DNA of 64,000 bases. Origin: Hymenobacter swuensis DY53. Its GTDB lineage: Bacteria; Bacteroidota; Bacteroidia; Cytophagales; Hymenobacteraceae. The notes under the pieces are model-generated. The model ran no database searches, was not told the DNA's origin, and worked only from the letters and a program-made list of their open reading frames with translations. The stretch spans positions 4,052,501 through 4,116,500 of the forward strand of contig NZ_CP007145.1 of NCBI RefSeq assembly GCF_000576555.1, read 5' to 3'. The translations under genes were made by a program, and so were the position numbers. The first letter of the stretch is position 1. Every line of letters starts with the position of its first letter. This document shows positions 1 through 17,640 of this stretch, in pieces.

Positions 1-202
1 TGCAGAGCTGGAATTGCTCGCGCGACTTCTTGTTTACGTGGGGGGAGCGAAGTACGGTGAACTTCTCCTTGTCGGTCGGCAACGGAATGGGGCCGCTTAC
101 GATAGCGCCCGTAGCCTTCACCGCCTTCACAATCTTCTCCGACGATTTGTCCACCAAGTTGTGGTCGTAGGATTTGAGTTTGATGCGAATCTTCTGGTTC
201 AT
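1..202 (-). CDS. rpsJ: 30S ribosomal protein S10 (partial, 3' end outside the window)
   Basis: The minus strand encodes 67 residues starting [20 protein letters not shown] and running through the S10 stretch [20 protein letters not shown] before the window ends. S10 is about 100 residues, so roughly a third is missing beyond position 1. S10 is part of the small-subunit head and, as NusE, of the antitermination complex. It starts 21 bases after the fusA stop on the same strand, so it closes the str cluster and probably opens the S10 ribosomal protein operon outside the window. Confidence 0.95.
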   Translation of the reverse strand, partial: MNQKIRIKLKSYDHNLVDKSSEKIVKAVKATGAIVSGPIPLPTDKEKFTVLRSPHVNKKSREQFQLC

Positions 203-223
203 GTCTGTTGAATGAAAGCGGTA

Positions 224-2368
224 TTAGCGGATGGCGTTACCCTTTTGCTTGGCGATGATGGCCTCAGCAAGGTTGTTGGGCACCTGGTCGTAGTGCGAGA
301 ACGTCAGCGAAGCCGAAGCCCGTCCCGACGAGATGGTACGCAGCGTAGTTACGTAACCGAACAGCTCCGACAGCGGAACGTCAGCCTTAATCACGTTGGC
401 ACCGCCTTTGGTGTCCATGCCTTTCATGATGCCCCGGCGACGGTTCAGGTCACCGGTTACCGAACCCGTGTACTCATCGGGCGAAACAACCTCTACCGCC
501 ATAATTGGCTCGAGCAGTTTCGGACCAGCTTGCTTGCCGGCTTCACGGAAACCACCACGGGCAGCGAGTTCGAACGACAGGGCGTCCGAGTCAACATCGT
601 GGTAGGAACCGTAGTACAAACGAACTCGCATGCCTTCGATGGGGAAGCCGGCCAGCGGACCGTTCTTCATAGCTTCTTCGAAGCCTTTCTGAACCGGCGC
701 GATGAATTCGCGGGGGATAACACCACCGGTGATATCGTTCACGAACTCCAGACCTGGTTTCTCCGGATCGGTCAGTTTCGGACCGAGTTCGAATACGATG
801 TCGCCGAATTTACCACGACCACCTGTCTGCTTCTTGTATGTTTCGCGGTGCTCTACCGACTTCGTCAGAATCTCTTTGTACGCTACCATCGGAGCGCCCT
901 GGTTGATTTCGACCTTGAACTCCCGACGCATACGGTCGATGATGATTTCCAGGTGAAGCTCGCCCATGCCTTTCAGTACGGTCTGGCCCGTCTCGGGGTC
1001 AGTTTGTACCACCAGCGTGGGGTCTTCCTCCACCAGTTTGGCAATAGCCATACCCATTTTATCAACGTCAGCCTGAGTTTTGGGCTCAATGGCGTAGCCG
1101 ATTACGGGCTCAGGGAACGACATCGACTCCAGTACGATGCGCGACTTTTCGTCGGTCAGCGTGTCACCGGTTTTGATGTCTTTGAAACCCACGCCGGCAG
1201 CAATGTCACCAGCCTGGATTTTATCGATGGGGTTCTGCTTGTTGGAGTGCATCTGCATCAGACGCGAGATACGCTCCTTCTTGTTCGTGCGGTTGTTGTG
1301 CACATACGAACCAGCATCCAGCACGCCGCTGTAGCAGCGGAAGAAGCACAGACGACCTACAAAGGGGTCAGTGGCAATCTTGAATGCCAAAGCGGTGAAG
1401 GGCTCCGAATTGTCGGGGTGACGCTCGATTTCCTCGCCGGTGTCGGGGTTGGTACCGACAATAGCGGGCATATCAAGGGGCGACGGCAGGTAGGCCATTA
1501 CGCCATCCAGCATCGACTGCACACCTTTGTTCTTGAACGCCGAACCGCACATTACGGGCGAGAACTTCATGTCGATAACCGCCTGGCGGATAACAACCAT
1601 CATTTCGTCGCGGGTGATGCTTTCCGGATCTTCGAAGAATTTCTCCAACAGACGGTCATCATACTCGGCTACGCTCTCGATGAGCTTCTGACGCCACTCG
1701 GCTACCGTTTCCACCAGATCCTCCGGAACCGGGATTTCGTGGTACGATTTGCCTTGGGTAGCGTCATCCCATACGATGGCTTTGCCGGTCAGCAGGTCAA
1801 CTACGCCTTTGAAGGTATCTTCAGCGCCAATCGGGATTTGCAGGGGCACGGGGTTAGCACCCAGCTTGTCCTTAATCTCGTTAACGGCCTTGAAGAAGTC
1901 AGCACCGGCACGGTCCATTTTGTTAACGAAGCAGATGCGGGGCACCTTGTACTTGTCAGCCTGACGCCATACGGTTTCCGACTGCGGCTCTACGCCCGAT
2001 ACGGCGCAGAACAGGGCCACAGCACCGTCAAGTACCCGCAGTGAGCGTTCAACTTCAACCGTGAAGTCAACGTGGCCGGGAGTATCAATCAGGTTGATTT
2101 TGTACTGCTTGGTATCCGCAGTCGGGTCGCCCTGGGCGTCGGTCGGATAATTCCAGAAGGTGGTAGTAGCAGCCGACGTGATGGTGATACCACGCTCCTG
2201 CTCCTGCTCCATCCAGTCCATCGTGGCGGCACCTTCGTGCACTTCCCCGATTTTGTGGGTCTTACCGGTGTAGTAGAGAATGCGCTCCGACGTGGTGGTC
2301 TTACCGGCGTCGATGTGCGCCATAATCCCGATGTTCCGGAGGTATTGCAGATCTTTATTAACAGCCAT
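224..2368 (-). CDS. fusA: Elongation factor G
   Basis: This 714-residue translational GTPase drives ribosome translocation. The sequence shows the P-loop AHIDAGKTT at residues 17-25, the switch-II motif DTPGHVDF and the NKMD base-recognition motif, followed by the usual EF-G domains II-V. I chose the ATG at 2368 ([10 protein letters not shown]) rather than an upstream in-frame start, because the extra 23 residues are low-complexity translation of the intergenic region and an AAAGAG-like purine run precedes this ATG. It lies between rpsG and rpsJ, the normal str order. Length is normal for the family. Confidence 0.98.
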   Translation of the reverse strand: MAVNKDLQYLRNIGIMAHIDAGKTTTSERILYYTGKTHKIGEVHEGAATMDWMEQEQERGITITSAATTTFWNYPTDAQGDPTADTKQYKINLIDTPGHVDFTVEVERSLRVLDGAVALFCAVSGVEPQSETVWRQADKYKVPRICFVNKMDRAGADFFKAVNEIKDKLGANPVPLQIPIGAEDTFKGVVDLLTGKAIVWDDATQGKSYHEIPVPEDLVETVAEWRQKLIESVAEYDDRLLEKFFEDPESITRDEMMVVIRQAVIDMKFSPVMCGSAFKNKGVQSMLDGVMAYLPSPLDMPAIVGTNPDTGEEIERHPDNSEPFTALAFKIATDPFVGRLCFFRCYSGVLDAGSYVHNNRTNKKERISRLMQMHSNKQNPIDKIQAGDIAAGVGFKDIKTGDTLTDEKSRIVLESMSFPEPVIGYAIEPKTQADVDKMGMAIAKLVEEDPTLVVQTDPETGQTVLKGMGELHLEIIIDRMRREFKVEINQGAPMVAYKEILTKSVEHRETYKKQTGGRGKFGDIVFELGPKLTDPEKPGLEFVNDITGGVIPREFIAPVQKGFEEAMKNGPLAGFPIEGMRVRLYYGSYHDVDSDALSFELAARGGFREAGKQAGPKLLEPIMAVEVVSPDEYTGSVTGDLNRRRGIMKGMDTKGGANVIKADVPLSELFGYVTTLRTISSGRASASLTFSHYDQVPNNLAEAIIAKQKGNAIR

Positions 2369-2473
2369 GTCTCTTTGAGAATGAGTGAATGGGTGAGTCA
2401 GTGAATGAGGACTTGTTGAGCGTATGGCATTAACCATTTCACCCGGTCACGCATTCCTTCCTTCACTCATTTT

Positions 2474-2941
2474 TTAGAAGCGGAAGTGCGAGAAGGCCTT
2501 GTTGGCTTCTGCCATCCGGTGCGTGTCGTCCTTTTTCTTCACGGCAGCACCTTCACCCTTGGCGGCGGCAATGATTTCGCCGGCCAGCTTGTCCTTCATG
2601 GTTTTCTCACCACGACGACGAGCATACTGAATCAACCACTTCGAACCTACGGCAATGCGACGGTCAGGACGAACTTCAGTAGGTACCTGGAAGGTAGCAC
2701 CACCTACGCGGCGGCTTTTTACTTCTACGGTCGGCATTACGTTGTTGAGGGCTTTGCGCCACATCTCAACGCCGCTTTCCTTGGTGCGCTGCTCAACAAG
2801 CTCGCAGGCATCATAAAAAATGGTGTAGGCCAGGTTTTTCTTCCCGTCGTACATCATGTAGTTTACGAAACGGGTAACCAGCGTCTCCTTGAACTTGGGG
2901 TCGGGCAGGAGGATGCGCTTCTTCGGTTTTGACTTTCTCAT
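2474..2941 (-). CDS. rpsG: 30S ribosomal protein S7
   Basis: The 155-residue product begins [17 protein letters not shown] and contains the S7 core [20 protein letters not shown] and [15 protein letters not shown]7 nucleates assembly of the 30S head on 16S rRNA and contacts the E-site tRNA. The ATG at 2941 is preferred over a start eight codons upstream, since family members begin at MRK. It lies 86 bases after rpsL and 105 bases before fusA, in the usual str-operon order. The rpsG-fusA gap carries short repeated words of the GTGAATG type. Confidence 0.97.
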   Translation of the reverse strand: MRKSKPKKRILLPDPKFKETLVTRFVNYMMYDGKKNLAYTIFYDACELVEQRTKESGVEMWRKALNNVMPTVEVKSRRVGGATFQVPTEVRPDRRIAVGSKWLIQYARRRGEKTMKDKLAGEIIAAAKGEGAAVKKKDDTHRMAEANKAFSHFRF

Positions 2942-3027
2942 GGGTATAGAAATGAGTGTGGGCAACGGGCAAGTGGGATAAGAACCATGTGCTATCCAGC
3001 ACTGCGCGCTACCTCACTCGGTTTCAA

Positions 3028-3450
3028 TTACTTTTTCTTCTTAGCGGGAGCACCTTTGCCGGCTGGAGCAGCCTGGCCGGGTTTCGGACGCTTGGCACCG
3101 TACTTCGAGCGACGCTGGGTACGGCCGTTTACACCGGCAGTATCCAGGGCCCCACGGATGATGTGGTAACGTACGCCGGGAAGGTCTTTCACACGACCAC
3201 CACGAATCAGCACGATGCTGTGCTCCTGCAGGTTGTGGCCTTCACCCGGGATGTAGGCGTTAACTTCTTTGCCATTGGTCAGACGCACACGGGCTACTTT
3301 ACGCATAGCCGAGTTCGGCTTCTTGGGCGTAGTGGTGTACACACGGGTGCAAACGCCACGGCGTTGCGGGCACGAGTCAAGGGCGGGCGACTTCGACTTC
3401 GTCGTCAGCTTCTCGCGGCCTTTTCGTACTAACTGGTTGATGGTAGGCAT
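3028..3450 (-). CDS. rpsL: 30S ribosomal protein S12
   Basis: This 140-residue protein of the decoding centre starts [15 protein letters not shown]. The streptomycin-relevant loops read [16 protein letters not shown] and [10 protein letters not shown], both wild type at the lysines equivalent to K43 and K88 of E. coli. The C-terminus has a basic, proline- and alanine-rich tail ending in four lysines, longer than in E. coli (124 residues). It is the first gene of the str operon here, with a well-formed promoter about 50-80 bases upstream. Confidence 0.97.
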   Translation of the reverse strand: MPTINQLVRKGREKLTTKSKSPALDSCPQRRGVCTRVYTTTPKKPNSAMRKVARVRLTNGKEVNAYIPGEGHNLQEHSIVLIRGGRVKDLPGVRYHIIRGALDTAGVNGRTQRRSKYGAKRPKPGQAAPAGKGAPAKKKK

Positions 3451-3498
3451 CTACGGTAGGTTTTGTCAAGGAGGGTTCTCTCCCAAAAATTAGGCTTG

Positions 3499-3530
3499 CA
3501 AAGGTAGAAAAGTTGCCGGCAAATAGCAAA
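3499..3530 (-). promoter_or_regulatory. Promoter of the str operon (rpsL-rpsG-fusA-rpsJ)
   Basis: On the minus strand a TTTG (3530-3527) is followed after 20 bases by TACCTTTG (3506-3499). This matches the Bacteroidota primary sigma consensus TTTG-N19/20-TAnnTTTG. Transcription would start near 3492, giving a leader of about 40 bases before rpsL. Confidence 0.75.
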
Positions 3531-3671
3531 CGGGTTGAACTAGTTAATTTTAGCGTAACCAATCTTCTTATTTCAACCCATTGCTTATGCTTTGACAGCT
3601 TCTTGAGCGAGTGTAGGCGGCTGGTTTCTGCATTTTAAATGTACTGCGGCCCACACTTGTACTAAAACAAG

Positions 3672-3705
3672 GAAGCGGCCTTCATCTTTCGATATAAGCC
3701 GCTTC
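3672..3705 (-). terminator. Probable terminator of the DUF3467 gene
   Basis: Arms GAAGCGGC (3672-3679) and GCCGCTTC (3698-3705) form an 8-bp stem, extended by a wobble pair. On the minus strand the hairpin is followed by a T-rich stretch (CTTGTTTTAG). It lies about 25 bases after the stop at 3729 and separates this gene from the rpsL promoter. Confidence 0.6.
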
Positions 3706-3728
3706 ACGCGTTGAATTATTCCGGGCTG

Positions 3729-4076
3729 CTAAGCTTCTCCCATCTTGCCTCCGAAACCCATCGGGTACCTCGGCGAATCATTGGGTTGTTCCTTGATGGG
3801 GCCGTTGGCCTGCTCGTACCGCTCAATGTTCTCCGTCAGGGCCGCTACCAGCCGCTTGGCGTGCTCGGGCGTAAGGATGATGCGTGACTTCACTTTAGCT
3901 TTAGGCAGCCCCGGCATCAGCCGGATGAAGTCGATAACGAACTCGCTACTGCTGTGCGCAATCATGGCCAGATTGGCGTACTCGCCTTCGGCTATTTCTT
4001 CCGACAGCTCGATGTTGATGGCATTCGGGTCCTGGGGTTGAGGCGCGTCGGCTTCGGGTTGGTTGGGTTGGCTCAT
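3729..4076 (-). CDS. DUF3467 family protein
   Basis: This 115-residue acidic protein has the conserved core of DUF3467: an AEGEYANLAMIAHSSSEFVI segment, then FIRLMPGLPKAKVKSRIILT and a helix containing HAKRLVAAL. There is no signal peptide or membrane segment, so it should be cytoplasmic. The N-terminal 20 residues (rich in P, Q, E) look disordered, as does the tail. It lies 121 bases after rpoC, behind the rpoC terminator, and before rpsL. The family has no established role; its position next to the polymerase genes suggests a link to transcription or ribosomes, but that is inference. Confidence 0.85.
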   Translation of the reverse strand: MSQPNQPEADAPQPQDPNAINIELSEEIAEGEYANLAMIAHSSSEFVIDFIRLMPGLPKAKVKSRIILTPEHAKRLVAALTENIERYEQANGPIKEQPNDSPRYPMGFGGKMGEA

Positions 4077-4147
4077 ACTGAAAAGAGAACGGGGAAAAGA
4101 ACGAGAAGTTAACCTCGCTGGTAAGTTACGGCTATCTGTAAAAGAAA

Positions 4148-4175
4148 AAGCCGGTCAGATTGCTCTGACCGGCTT
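4148..4175 (-). terminator. Strong rho-independent terminator after rpoC
   Basis: A perfect 12-bp stem (4148-4159 with 4164-4175, AAGCCGGTCAGA and its complement) closes a 4-base loop. On the minus strand it runs into TTTTCTTTT. It starts 22 bases after the rpoC stop. Confidence 0.85.
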
Positions 4176-4197
4176 CTCCTATACGCTTACTACTAGC

Positions 4198-8550
<4,353 letters not shown>

Positions 8551-8894
8551 GTAGGGTAGCTGTTGTTAGCTGGTGGCTTTTTTCTGTCCGTTGGTTCCGC
8601 CCATCTTAAGAGGGGTCGGAAAGAACGTAACAGTTCGACTCTGCGAAAAGTGCTCTGCGGGTCGGATAGGTACGCCGCGCAGTAGTTCTTCGCCAGGTCT
8701 GGTAATTGGGCGACTCAGCAAGCTGAATCAGGGTGCGGCCAGTTGCCGCCGGAGGTTGATGCCGTTCTGACCATATCTCGGAACGACGCCGGCAGCGGCT
8801 GTTATCGGTTGCCCGAACCGCGGGTATTCTCTATAAGCAAGACTTGAAAAGTGGCTACCGATACTTGCGCATCAGCAGCCACTACTTTCAAACC
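8551..8894 (-). other. Long rpoB-rpoC intergenic region
   Basis: This 344-base stretch between two genes of one operon has no plausible reading frame. Next to the rpoB stop it holds a hairpin followed by TTTT (8850-8883). I see no TAnnTTTG element close to rpoC on the minus strand. The rest is GC-rich with short self-complementary pieces and matches no RNA family I recognise. Confidence 0.5.
8850..8883 (-). terminator. Hairpin between rpoB and rpoC, possible attenuator
   Basis: AGTGGCT (8850-8856) pairs with AGCCACT (8877-8883) around a 20-base loop. Read on the minus strand the stem runs into TTTTC, 12 bases after the rpoB stop. Since rpoC must still be transcribed, it would be a partial terminator, a processing site or an mRNA-end stabiliser. 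Confidence 0.45.
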
Positions 8895-12797
<3,903 letters not shown>

Positions 12798-13002
12798 TGT
12801 ATGTGGGGTTAGGAAATGGACACTGGGAGAATCCAGAACAGGATAGCCGCAGAACGGCTACCTTGAGAGATGTGGCGGAAGTAGCGGGCGCACGAAAGCG
12901 CAAAGCAGAACCTTGCGCTTCTGGCATCCGTAGGCACAAAAAGCCGCAAAGCGGCGTGCAAACGAACTTCCGGGTAGTTTGTTGCCTACAAACAGGAAAA
13001 GA

Positions 13003-13020
13003 CCTGGCTTAGTTGCCAGG
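13003..13020 (-). terminator. Short hairpin in the rplL-rpoB gap
   Basis: CCTGGC (13003-13008) pairs with GCCAGG (13015-13020), and the minus strand then reads TCTTTTCC. The position, about 40 bases after the rplL stop, is where many bacteria reduce transcription between the L7/L12 and RNA polymerase genes. The stem is only 6 bp, so this is a weak call. Confidence 0.35.
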
Positions 13021-13061
13021 CCTCTCCCTTATTTGCTGGTTTTAAGAGCAGCCAGCAGAAA

Positions 13062-13439
13062 TTACTTAACTTCTACTTCAGCGCCGGCTTCTTCCAGTTG
13101 CTTCTTCAGGCCTTCAGCCTCGTCTTTAGAAACACCTTCTTTCAGGGCCTTAGGAGCACCGTCAACCAGTTCTTTGGCCTCTTTCAGGCCCAGACCGGTC
13201 AGATCTTTCACCAGTTTCACAACGGCCAGTTTAGCCGAACCAGCCGACTTCAGGATCACGTCGAACGTGGTTTTCTCCTCAGGAGCGTCAGCAGCAGCGC
13301 CACCACCGCCCTGCATCATTACGGGAGCAGCAGCAGCGGGCTCAATGCCGTACTCGTCTTTCAGGATGGTAGCCAGTTCGTTTACTTCTTTTACCGTCAG
13401 GCTAACGAGCTGCTCGGCGAATGCTTTCAAATCTGCCAT
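13062..13439 (-). CDS. rplL: 50S ribosomal protein L7/L12
   Basis: The 125-residue acidic stalk protein has the N-terminal dimerisation helix ([20 protein letters not shown]), an alanine/glycine-rich hinge, and the C-terminal domain with [20 protein letters not shown] and [20 protein letters not shown], which contacts translation factors. It lies 63 bases after rplJ, the normal L10-L12 pair, and before rpoB. Confidence 0.97.
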   Translation of the reverse strand: MADLKAFAEQLVSLTVKEVNELATILKDEYGIEPAAAAPVMMQGGGGAAADAPEEKTTFDVILKSAGSAKLAVVKLVKDLTGLGLKEAKELVDGAPKALKEGVSKDEAEGLKKQLEEAGAEVEVK

Positions 13440-13502
13440 TTCTGTAGATTGTTAAAAAGGGGGTTGTTGAAGGAAATTGAGGGTGAAAAAGATGAGCAGC
13501 GG

Positions 13503-14057
13503 TTAGCCTGCAACCTCTTCTTTTTCGGCAAGCGTTTTGAGGATACCAGCCAGCTTGTTGCCACCGCTCGTAAGAGCCGAGATAACATTTTTGGCGGGCG
13601 ACTGAAGCAGACCGATAACATCACCGATCAACTCGTTTTTACCTTTCAAGGTGCTGAGGGTGCTCAACTGATCGGCTCCCACGTACACGCCGGAGTCAAC
13701 GTAAGCGCCTTTGAATGCAGGGCGAATTACAGCCGTTTTGCTGTAGTTCTGCGACTTGTAGAAGTCCTGCAACAGCTTGGCTGGAGCATTGCCCGACTCT
13801 TTCGAGAACAGGATGCCCGACTGGCCTACCAGTGCCGCGTCCATCTCCGAGGTATCGCCACCGAGGGTGTCGAGAGCCTTACGGATGAACGTGTTCTTGT
13901 AGACTTTGAACTCCATGCCGCGGTTGAAGCACAGGCGACGGAATTCGTTGATTTTCGCCACCGACATTCCCGAAGCATCGGCAATGTAGAACGCGTTGTG
14001 CGATTGAAACTTCTCGCTCAACTCGTCGACGAGGGCTTGTTTGTCTTCCCGGATCAT
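13503..14057 (-). CDS. rplJ: 50S ribosomal protein L10
   Basis: The product has 184 residues, somewhat longer than the E. coli protein (165). It begins MIREDKQALVDELSEKFQSH and contains the conserved L10 segment RRLCFNRGMEFKVYKNTFIR. The C-terminal helical part, where L7/L12 dimers bind, reads NKLAGILKTLAEKEEVAG. It starts 19 bases after rplA. L10 is the autoregulator of this operon in other bacteria; no leader structure is evident in the short gap here. Confidence 0.95.
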   Translation of the reverse strand: MIREDKQALVDELSEKFQSHNAFYIADASGMSVAKINEFRRLCFNRGMEFKVYKNTFIRKALDTLGGDTSEMDAALVGQSGILFSKESGNAPAKLLQDFYKSQNYSKTAVIRPAFKGAYVDSGVYVGADQLSTLSTLKGKNELIGDVIGLLQSPAKNVISALTSGGNKLAGILKTLAEKEEVAG

Positions 14058-14076
14058 ATCGTCGTGTTGATTTAAA

Positions 14077-14769
14077 TTATGCGGAAGTTACCGAGGTGTC
14101 AACCGGAACAGCAGGCGACATCGTGCTCGAGAGCGTGATGCTCTTGATGTACGTGCCTTTTGCCGAAGAAGGCTTCAAACGCAGCAGCGTCTGAATTACT
14201 TCAATGGCGTTTTCAGCCAGCTTCTGGTCATCGAACGACACTTTACCAACCGAGCAGTGGATGATACCGGTTTTGTCAACTTTGAAGTCGATTTTACCAG
14301 CTTTCACTTCCTGCACCGCTTTGGCTACGTCCGTCGTTACCGTGCCCGACTTGGGGTTTGGCATCAGGCCACGAGGACCCAGTACGCGGCCCAGACGACC
14401 AACCTTAGCCATTACCGACGGCATCGTGATGATTACGTCGATGTCGGTCCAGCCTTTCTCGATTTTGGCGATGTAGTCATCCAGACCAACGAAGTCGGCA
14501 CCAGCTGCAGTAGCTTCGGCTTCTTTGTCGGCGGTAACCAGGGCCAGAACACGAACGGTTTTACCGGTACCGTGGGGCAGCGTAGCTACGCCACGTACCA
14601 TTTGGTCGGCTTTGCGGGGGTCTACGCCCAGACGCACGTCGATGTCAACTGAGGCGTCAAACTTGGTATAGGTGATATCCTTTACCACTTTGGCAGCTTC
14701 AACCAGGCTCCGAACTTCGGTCAGGTCATGCTTGGCAAGGGCTTCCTTGCGCTTTTTGCTAATTGCCAT
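14077..14769 (-). CDS. rplA: 50S ribosomal protein L1
   Basis: This 230-residue L1-stalk protein shows the family signature [20 protein letters not shown] and the N-terminal [14 protein letters not shown]. It helps release the E-site tRNA. It lies 18 bases after rplK, the usual L11-L1 pair. Confidence 0.97.
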   Translation of the reverse strand: MAISKKRKEALAKHDLTEVRSLVEAAKVVKDITYTKFDASVDIDVRLGVDPRKADQMVRGVATLPHGTGKTVRVLALVTADKEAEATAAGADFVGLDDYIAKIEKGWTDIDVIITMPSVMAKVGRLGRVLGPRGLMPNPKSGTVTTDVAKAVQEVKAGKIDFKVDKTGIIHCSVGKVSFDDQKLAENAIEVIQTLLRLKPSSAKGTYIKSITLSSTMSPAVPVDTSVTSA

Positions 14770-14787
14770 GTCTACTCCGTCGTTAAA

Positions 14788-15231
14788 TTATTCAGCGAAA
14801 GGAGAAGTACCCGACACGGTGATGCCCATGCTACGAGCCGTACCAGCTACCTGCTTCATTGCCGACTCTACCTTGAAGGCATTGAGGTCGGGCATTTTCG
14901 TCTCGGCGATGGTGCGTACTTGGTCCCACGATACCGACCCTACCTTGTTACGGTTCGGCTCTTTCGAACCGCTCTGGAGCTTGGCTGCTTCCATGAGCAG
15001 AACCGGCACCGGAGGCGTTTTCACCACGAAGTCGAACGACTTATCGGTGTACATGGTGATGAGTACAGGACAAACTTGGCCGGCCTTATCCTGGGTGCGA
15101 GCATTGAATTGCTTGCAGAACTCCATGATGTTAAGGCCTTTGCTACCAAGTGCAGGTCCAACCGGCGGCGCGGGGTTCGCGGCGCCTCCCTTTATCTGAA
15201 GCTTCAGATAACCTCTAATTTCCTTGGCCAT
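14788..15231 (-). CDS. rplK: 50S ribosomal protein L11
   Basis: The 147-residue protein starts [20 protein letters not shown] and contains [20 protein letters not shown], the usual N-terminal domain, and the C-terminal rRNA-binding domain ending in [11 protein letters not shown] use the ATG at 15231; an in-frame start 12 codons upstream would add a cysteine-rich stretch not seen in L11. The gap to nusG is 177 bases and includes a small hairpin at about 15361-15387. Confidence 0.97.
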   Translation of the reverse strand: MAKEIRGYLKLQIKGGAANPAPPVGPALGSKGLNIMEFCKQFNARTQDKAGQVCPVLITMYTDKSFDFVVKTPPVPVLLMEAAKLQSGSKEPNRNKVGSVSWDQVRTIAETKMPDLNAFKVESAMKQVAGTARSMGITVSGTSPFAE

Positions 15232-15408
15232 TTGGTTTGTAAGGCTTCGGATGCAGCATCGTAACACGCAGCATCCTCAGTTTTTTGATTGCTCCTGAGT
15301 GGAAGCACCACCGGTCCGGAGCGGATAACCGATGACGTTTTATCTATCTGAAACTACTAAGTGAGAAGATGGCAAGCCATTCTCGCACCAGCTAGTTTCA
15401 TTGCTAAA

Positions 15409-15975
15409 TCAAACTTCCTTTTCAACCTGCGTGTAGCTCAACTCCATGGGCTGGCTACGGCCGAATATTTTTACAATGACGTTCAGACGCTTACGCTCCT
15501 CGAACACCTCGGATACGTTGCCTGACATACCGGCAAAGCCACCGTCCACAATCTTCACCAGTTCGCCTACTACAAAAGGCGTTTCCAGGGAAGCAGCTTG
15601 TTCTTCCACTTCATCCACAATCCCGAGGATGCGGTTTACTTCGGAAATATGCAGCGGAACGGGCTTGGTATTTTGGTTAGCGGCCTTACCCTCTTTATCG
15701 CTCAGAAAACCAATGACGCCAGGTGTGCTGGTAATGATATGGTCTACTTCACCGTGGGTCAGGTCGGCGTGAATGATGATATAACCGGGATACAGGTTCC
15801 GCTCACGGACGCGCTTCTTACCGTTGCGCATCTCGAACACCTTCTCCACCGGAATCAATACCTGGGGCACCAAATCGGAAAGACCATGACGGCCAATCTC
15901 GGTTTCCAGATAAGTTTTGGCTTTTTTCTCCTGCCCGCTAACCGAGCGGACTACGTACCATTTCAACTCGCCCAT
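15409..15975 (-). CDS. nusG: Transcription termination/antitermination protein NusG
   Basis: This 188-residue protein has the NGN domain (WYVVRSVSGQEKKAKTYLE at the N-terminus and LYPGYIIIHADL) and a C-terminal KOW domain (GELVKIVDGGFAGMSGNVSE). It binds the clamp of RNA polymerase and links transcription to ribosomes or Rho. The gene follows secE by 21 bases, as in most bacteria. Confidence 0.97.
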   Translation of the reverse strand: MGELKWYVVRSVSGQEKKAKTYLETEIGRHGLSDLVPQVLIPVEKVFEMRNGKKRVRERNLYPGYIIIHADLTHGEVDHIITSTPGVIGFLSDKEGKAANQNTKPVPLHISEVNRILGIVDEVEEQAASLETPFVVGELVKIVDGGFAGMSGNVSEVFEERKRLNVIVKIFGRSQPMELSYTQVEKEV

Positions 15976-15996
15976 TGTCGTCGTATGTTCTACCGA

Positions 15997-16191
15997 TTAA
16001 CGGACTGAGTTATAAAATGCCTCCAGGCTTTCCTTGAAGGCCACATCCAGCAAACCAACTACCACTGCAAAAAGCAACGAGCCAATCAAAACTAAGCCGG
16101 CACTTTTCTGCAATTCTTCCAGTGAAGGCCACGTCACTTTGTAGCGCATCTCTTCGGAAGTTTCCCGGAAGTAGTTCGTTAGCTTGCTCAT
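15997..16191 (-). CDS. secE: Preprotein translocase subunit SecE
   Basis: The 64-residue single-span form begins MSKLTNYFRETSEEM and has the amphipathic KVTWPSLEELQKS segment followed by one membrane helix (about residues 30-50, GLVLIGSLLFAVVVGLLDVA). It clamps SecY in the inner membrane. It is the first protein gene after tRNA-Trp. Confidence 0.95.
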   Translation of the reverse strand: MSKLTNYFRETSEEMRYKVTWPSLEELQKSAGLVLIGSLLFAVVVGLLDVAFKESLEAFYNSVR

Positions 16192-16217
16192 GGTAGTGGC
16201 ACCGATTGGTGTTTTAA

Positions 16218-16245
16218 AACTACGGCTGCCGAAGCAGCCGTAGTT
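16218..16245 (-). terminator. Perfect 12-bp hairpin with a UUCG loop between tRNA-Trp and secE
   Basis: AACTACGGCTGC (16218-16229) is the exact complement of 16234-16245. On the minus strand the loop reads TTCG and the stem is followed by TTTAAAAC. It lies 8 bases after the 3' end of tRNA-Trp. It could end part of the tuf/tRNA transcript or mark a processing point for the tRNA and the secE mRNA. Confidence 0.6.
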
Positions 16246-16253
16246 CTGTGTTG

Positions 16254-16324
16254 CACGGGCGGAGAGATTCGAACTCCCATCAAAGGTTTTGGAGACCTCT
16301 ATTCTACCCTTGAACTACGCCCGT
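16254..16324 (-). tRNA. tRNA-Trp (CCA anticodon)
   Basis: This 71-base cloverleaf has a 7-bp acceptor (ACGGGCG with CGCCCGT), a D-arm around TAGTTCAAGGGTAGA, an anticodon loop CTCCAAA with anticodon CCA, and a T-loop TTCGAAT. The CCA tail is not encoded. It lies between tuf and secE, the conserved position. Confidence 0.95.
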
Positions 16325-16393
16325 GTGTACGTCCCTTCCCGTCAAGGTACTGGATTGGGACTGCAAATGTATGGAACTCTTTAAACAAAACAA

Positions 16394-16422
16394 ATCCGCT
16401 CCCGAAAATTTCGAGAGCGGAT
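16394..16422 (-). terminator. Rho-independent terminator after tuf
   Basis: ATCCGCTC (16394-16401) pairs with GAGCGGAT (16415-16422), with an inner GAAA/TTTC extension. On the minus strand the stem is followed by TTGTTTTGTTT. It starts about 30 bases after the tuf stop and may lower transcription into tRNA-Trp and secE. Confidence 0.75.
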
Positions 16423-16452
16423 CTGTATTATTTCACGCGCAGTTGGTTAAAA

Positions 16453-17640
16453 CTACTCGGTGATTTCGGTTACCTGACCGGCACCTACCGTACGGCCACC
16501 CTCACGGATAGCGAAACGCAGGCCTTTCTCCATAGCTACCGAGTTGATTAGCTCAACCGAGATAGTTACGTTGTCGCCGGGCATTACCATTTCTACACCC
16601 TCGGCCAGCGTGATGATGCCGGTTACGTCAGTGGTGCGGAAATAGAACTGGGGACGGTAGTTGTTGAAGAATGGCGTATGACGGCCACCTTCTTCTTTCG
16701 ACAGCACGTACACCTCAGCTTTGAACTTGGTGTGGGGCTTAACCGAACCGGGCTTGCAGATAACCATACCACGACGGATGGCTTCTTTTTCAATACCACG
16801 GAGCAGCAGACCTACGTTGTCACCAGCTTCACCACGGTCCAGGATTTTGCGGAACATCTCAACGCCCGTTACGGTCGACTTGAGGTTCTCAGCACCCATA
16901 CCGAGGATTTCAACTTGCTCACCCGAGTTGATGATACCACGCTCGATACGGCCGGTAGCAACCGTTCCACGGCCAGTGATAGAGAACACGTCCTCTACGG
17001 GCATCAGGAAGGGCAGGTCGGTCAGACGAGCAGGAATCGGAATGTAGCTATCAACAGCAGCCATCAGCTCTTCGATCTTGGGAACCCAAGCAGCGTCACC
17101 GTTCAGGCCACCCAGAGCCGAGCCCTGAATTACCGGAATGTTGTCGCCATCGAAGTCATAGAACGACAGCAGTTCACGGATTTCCATTTCCACCAGCTCG
17201 AGGAGCTCGGGGTCATCCACCATGTCCACTTTGTTCATGAATACAACCAGCTGAGGAACACCTACCTGGCGAGCGAGCAGGATGTGCTCACGCGTCTGGG
17301 GCATCGGACCGTCGGTAGCAGCCACTACGAGGATAGCGCCGTCCATCTGGGCAGCACCCGTTACCATGTTCTTCACATAGTCAGCGTGACCGGGGCAGTC
17401 AACGTGAGCATAGTGACGATTTTCGGTAGCGTATTCTACGTGCGAAGTGTTGATCGTGATACCACGCTCTTTTTCTTCGGGAGCATTGTCGATCGAAGAG
17501 AAGTCGCGCTTGGCAGCCAGACCCTTGTTAGCCAGAACCATGGTAATGGCGGCGGTGAGGGTAGTCTTGCCGTGGTCCACGTGACCAATCGTGCCGATGT
17601 TTACGTGCGGCTTGGACCGGTCAAAATTTTCTTTAGCCAT
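16453..17640 (-). CDS. tuf: Elongation factor Tu
   Basis: The 395-residue GTPase delivers aminoacyl-tRNA to the ribosome. Visible motifs are GHVDHGKTT (P-loop, about residues 19-27), [12 protein letters not shown], and [12 protein letters not shown], then the beta-barrel domains II and III with [13 protein letters not shown]. It sits in the same order as E. coli tufB, behind tRNA-Tyr, tRNA-Gly and tRNA-Thr. The whole coding sequence is intact. Confidence 0.98.
   Translation of the reverse strand: MAKENFDRSKPHVNIGTIGHVDHGKTTLTAAITMVLANKGLAAKRDFSSIDNAPEEKERGITINTSHVEYATENRHYAHVDCPGHADYVKNMVTGAAQMDGAILVVAATDGPMPQTREHILLARQVGVPQLVVFMNKVDMVDDPELLELVEMEIRELLSFYDFDGDNIPVIQGSALGGLNGDAAWVPKIEELMAAVDSYIPIPARLTDLPFLMPVEDVFSITGRGTVATGRIERGIINSGEQVEILGMGAENLKSTVTGVEMFRKILDRGEAGDNVGLLLRGIEKEAIRRGMVICKPGSVKPHTKFKAEVYVLSKEEGGRHTPFFNNYRPQFYFRTTDVTGIITLAEGVEMVMPGDNVTISVELINSVAMEKGLRFAIREGGRTVGAGQVTEITE

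Noticed and set aside
212..2044. 610-codon open frame opposite fusA
   Set aside because: It is a shadow of fusA with no domain and no promoter.
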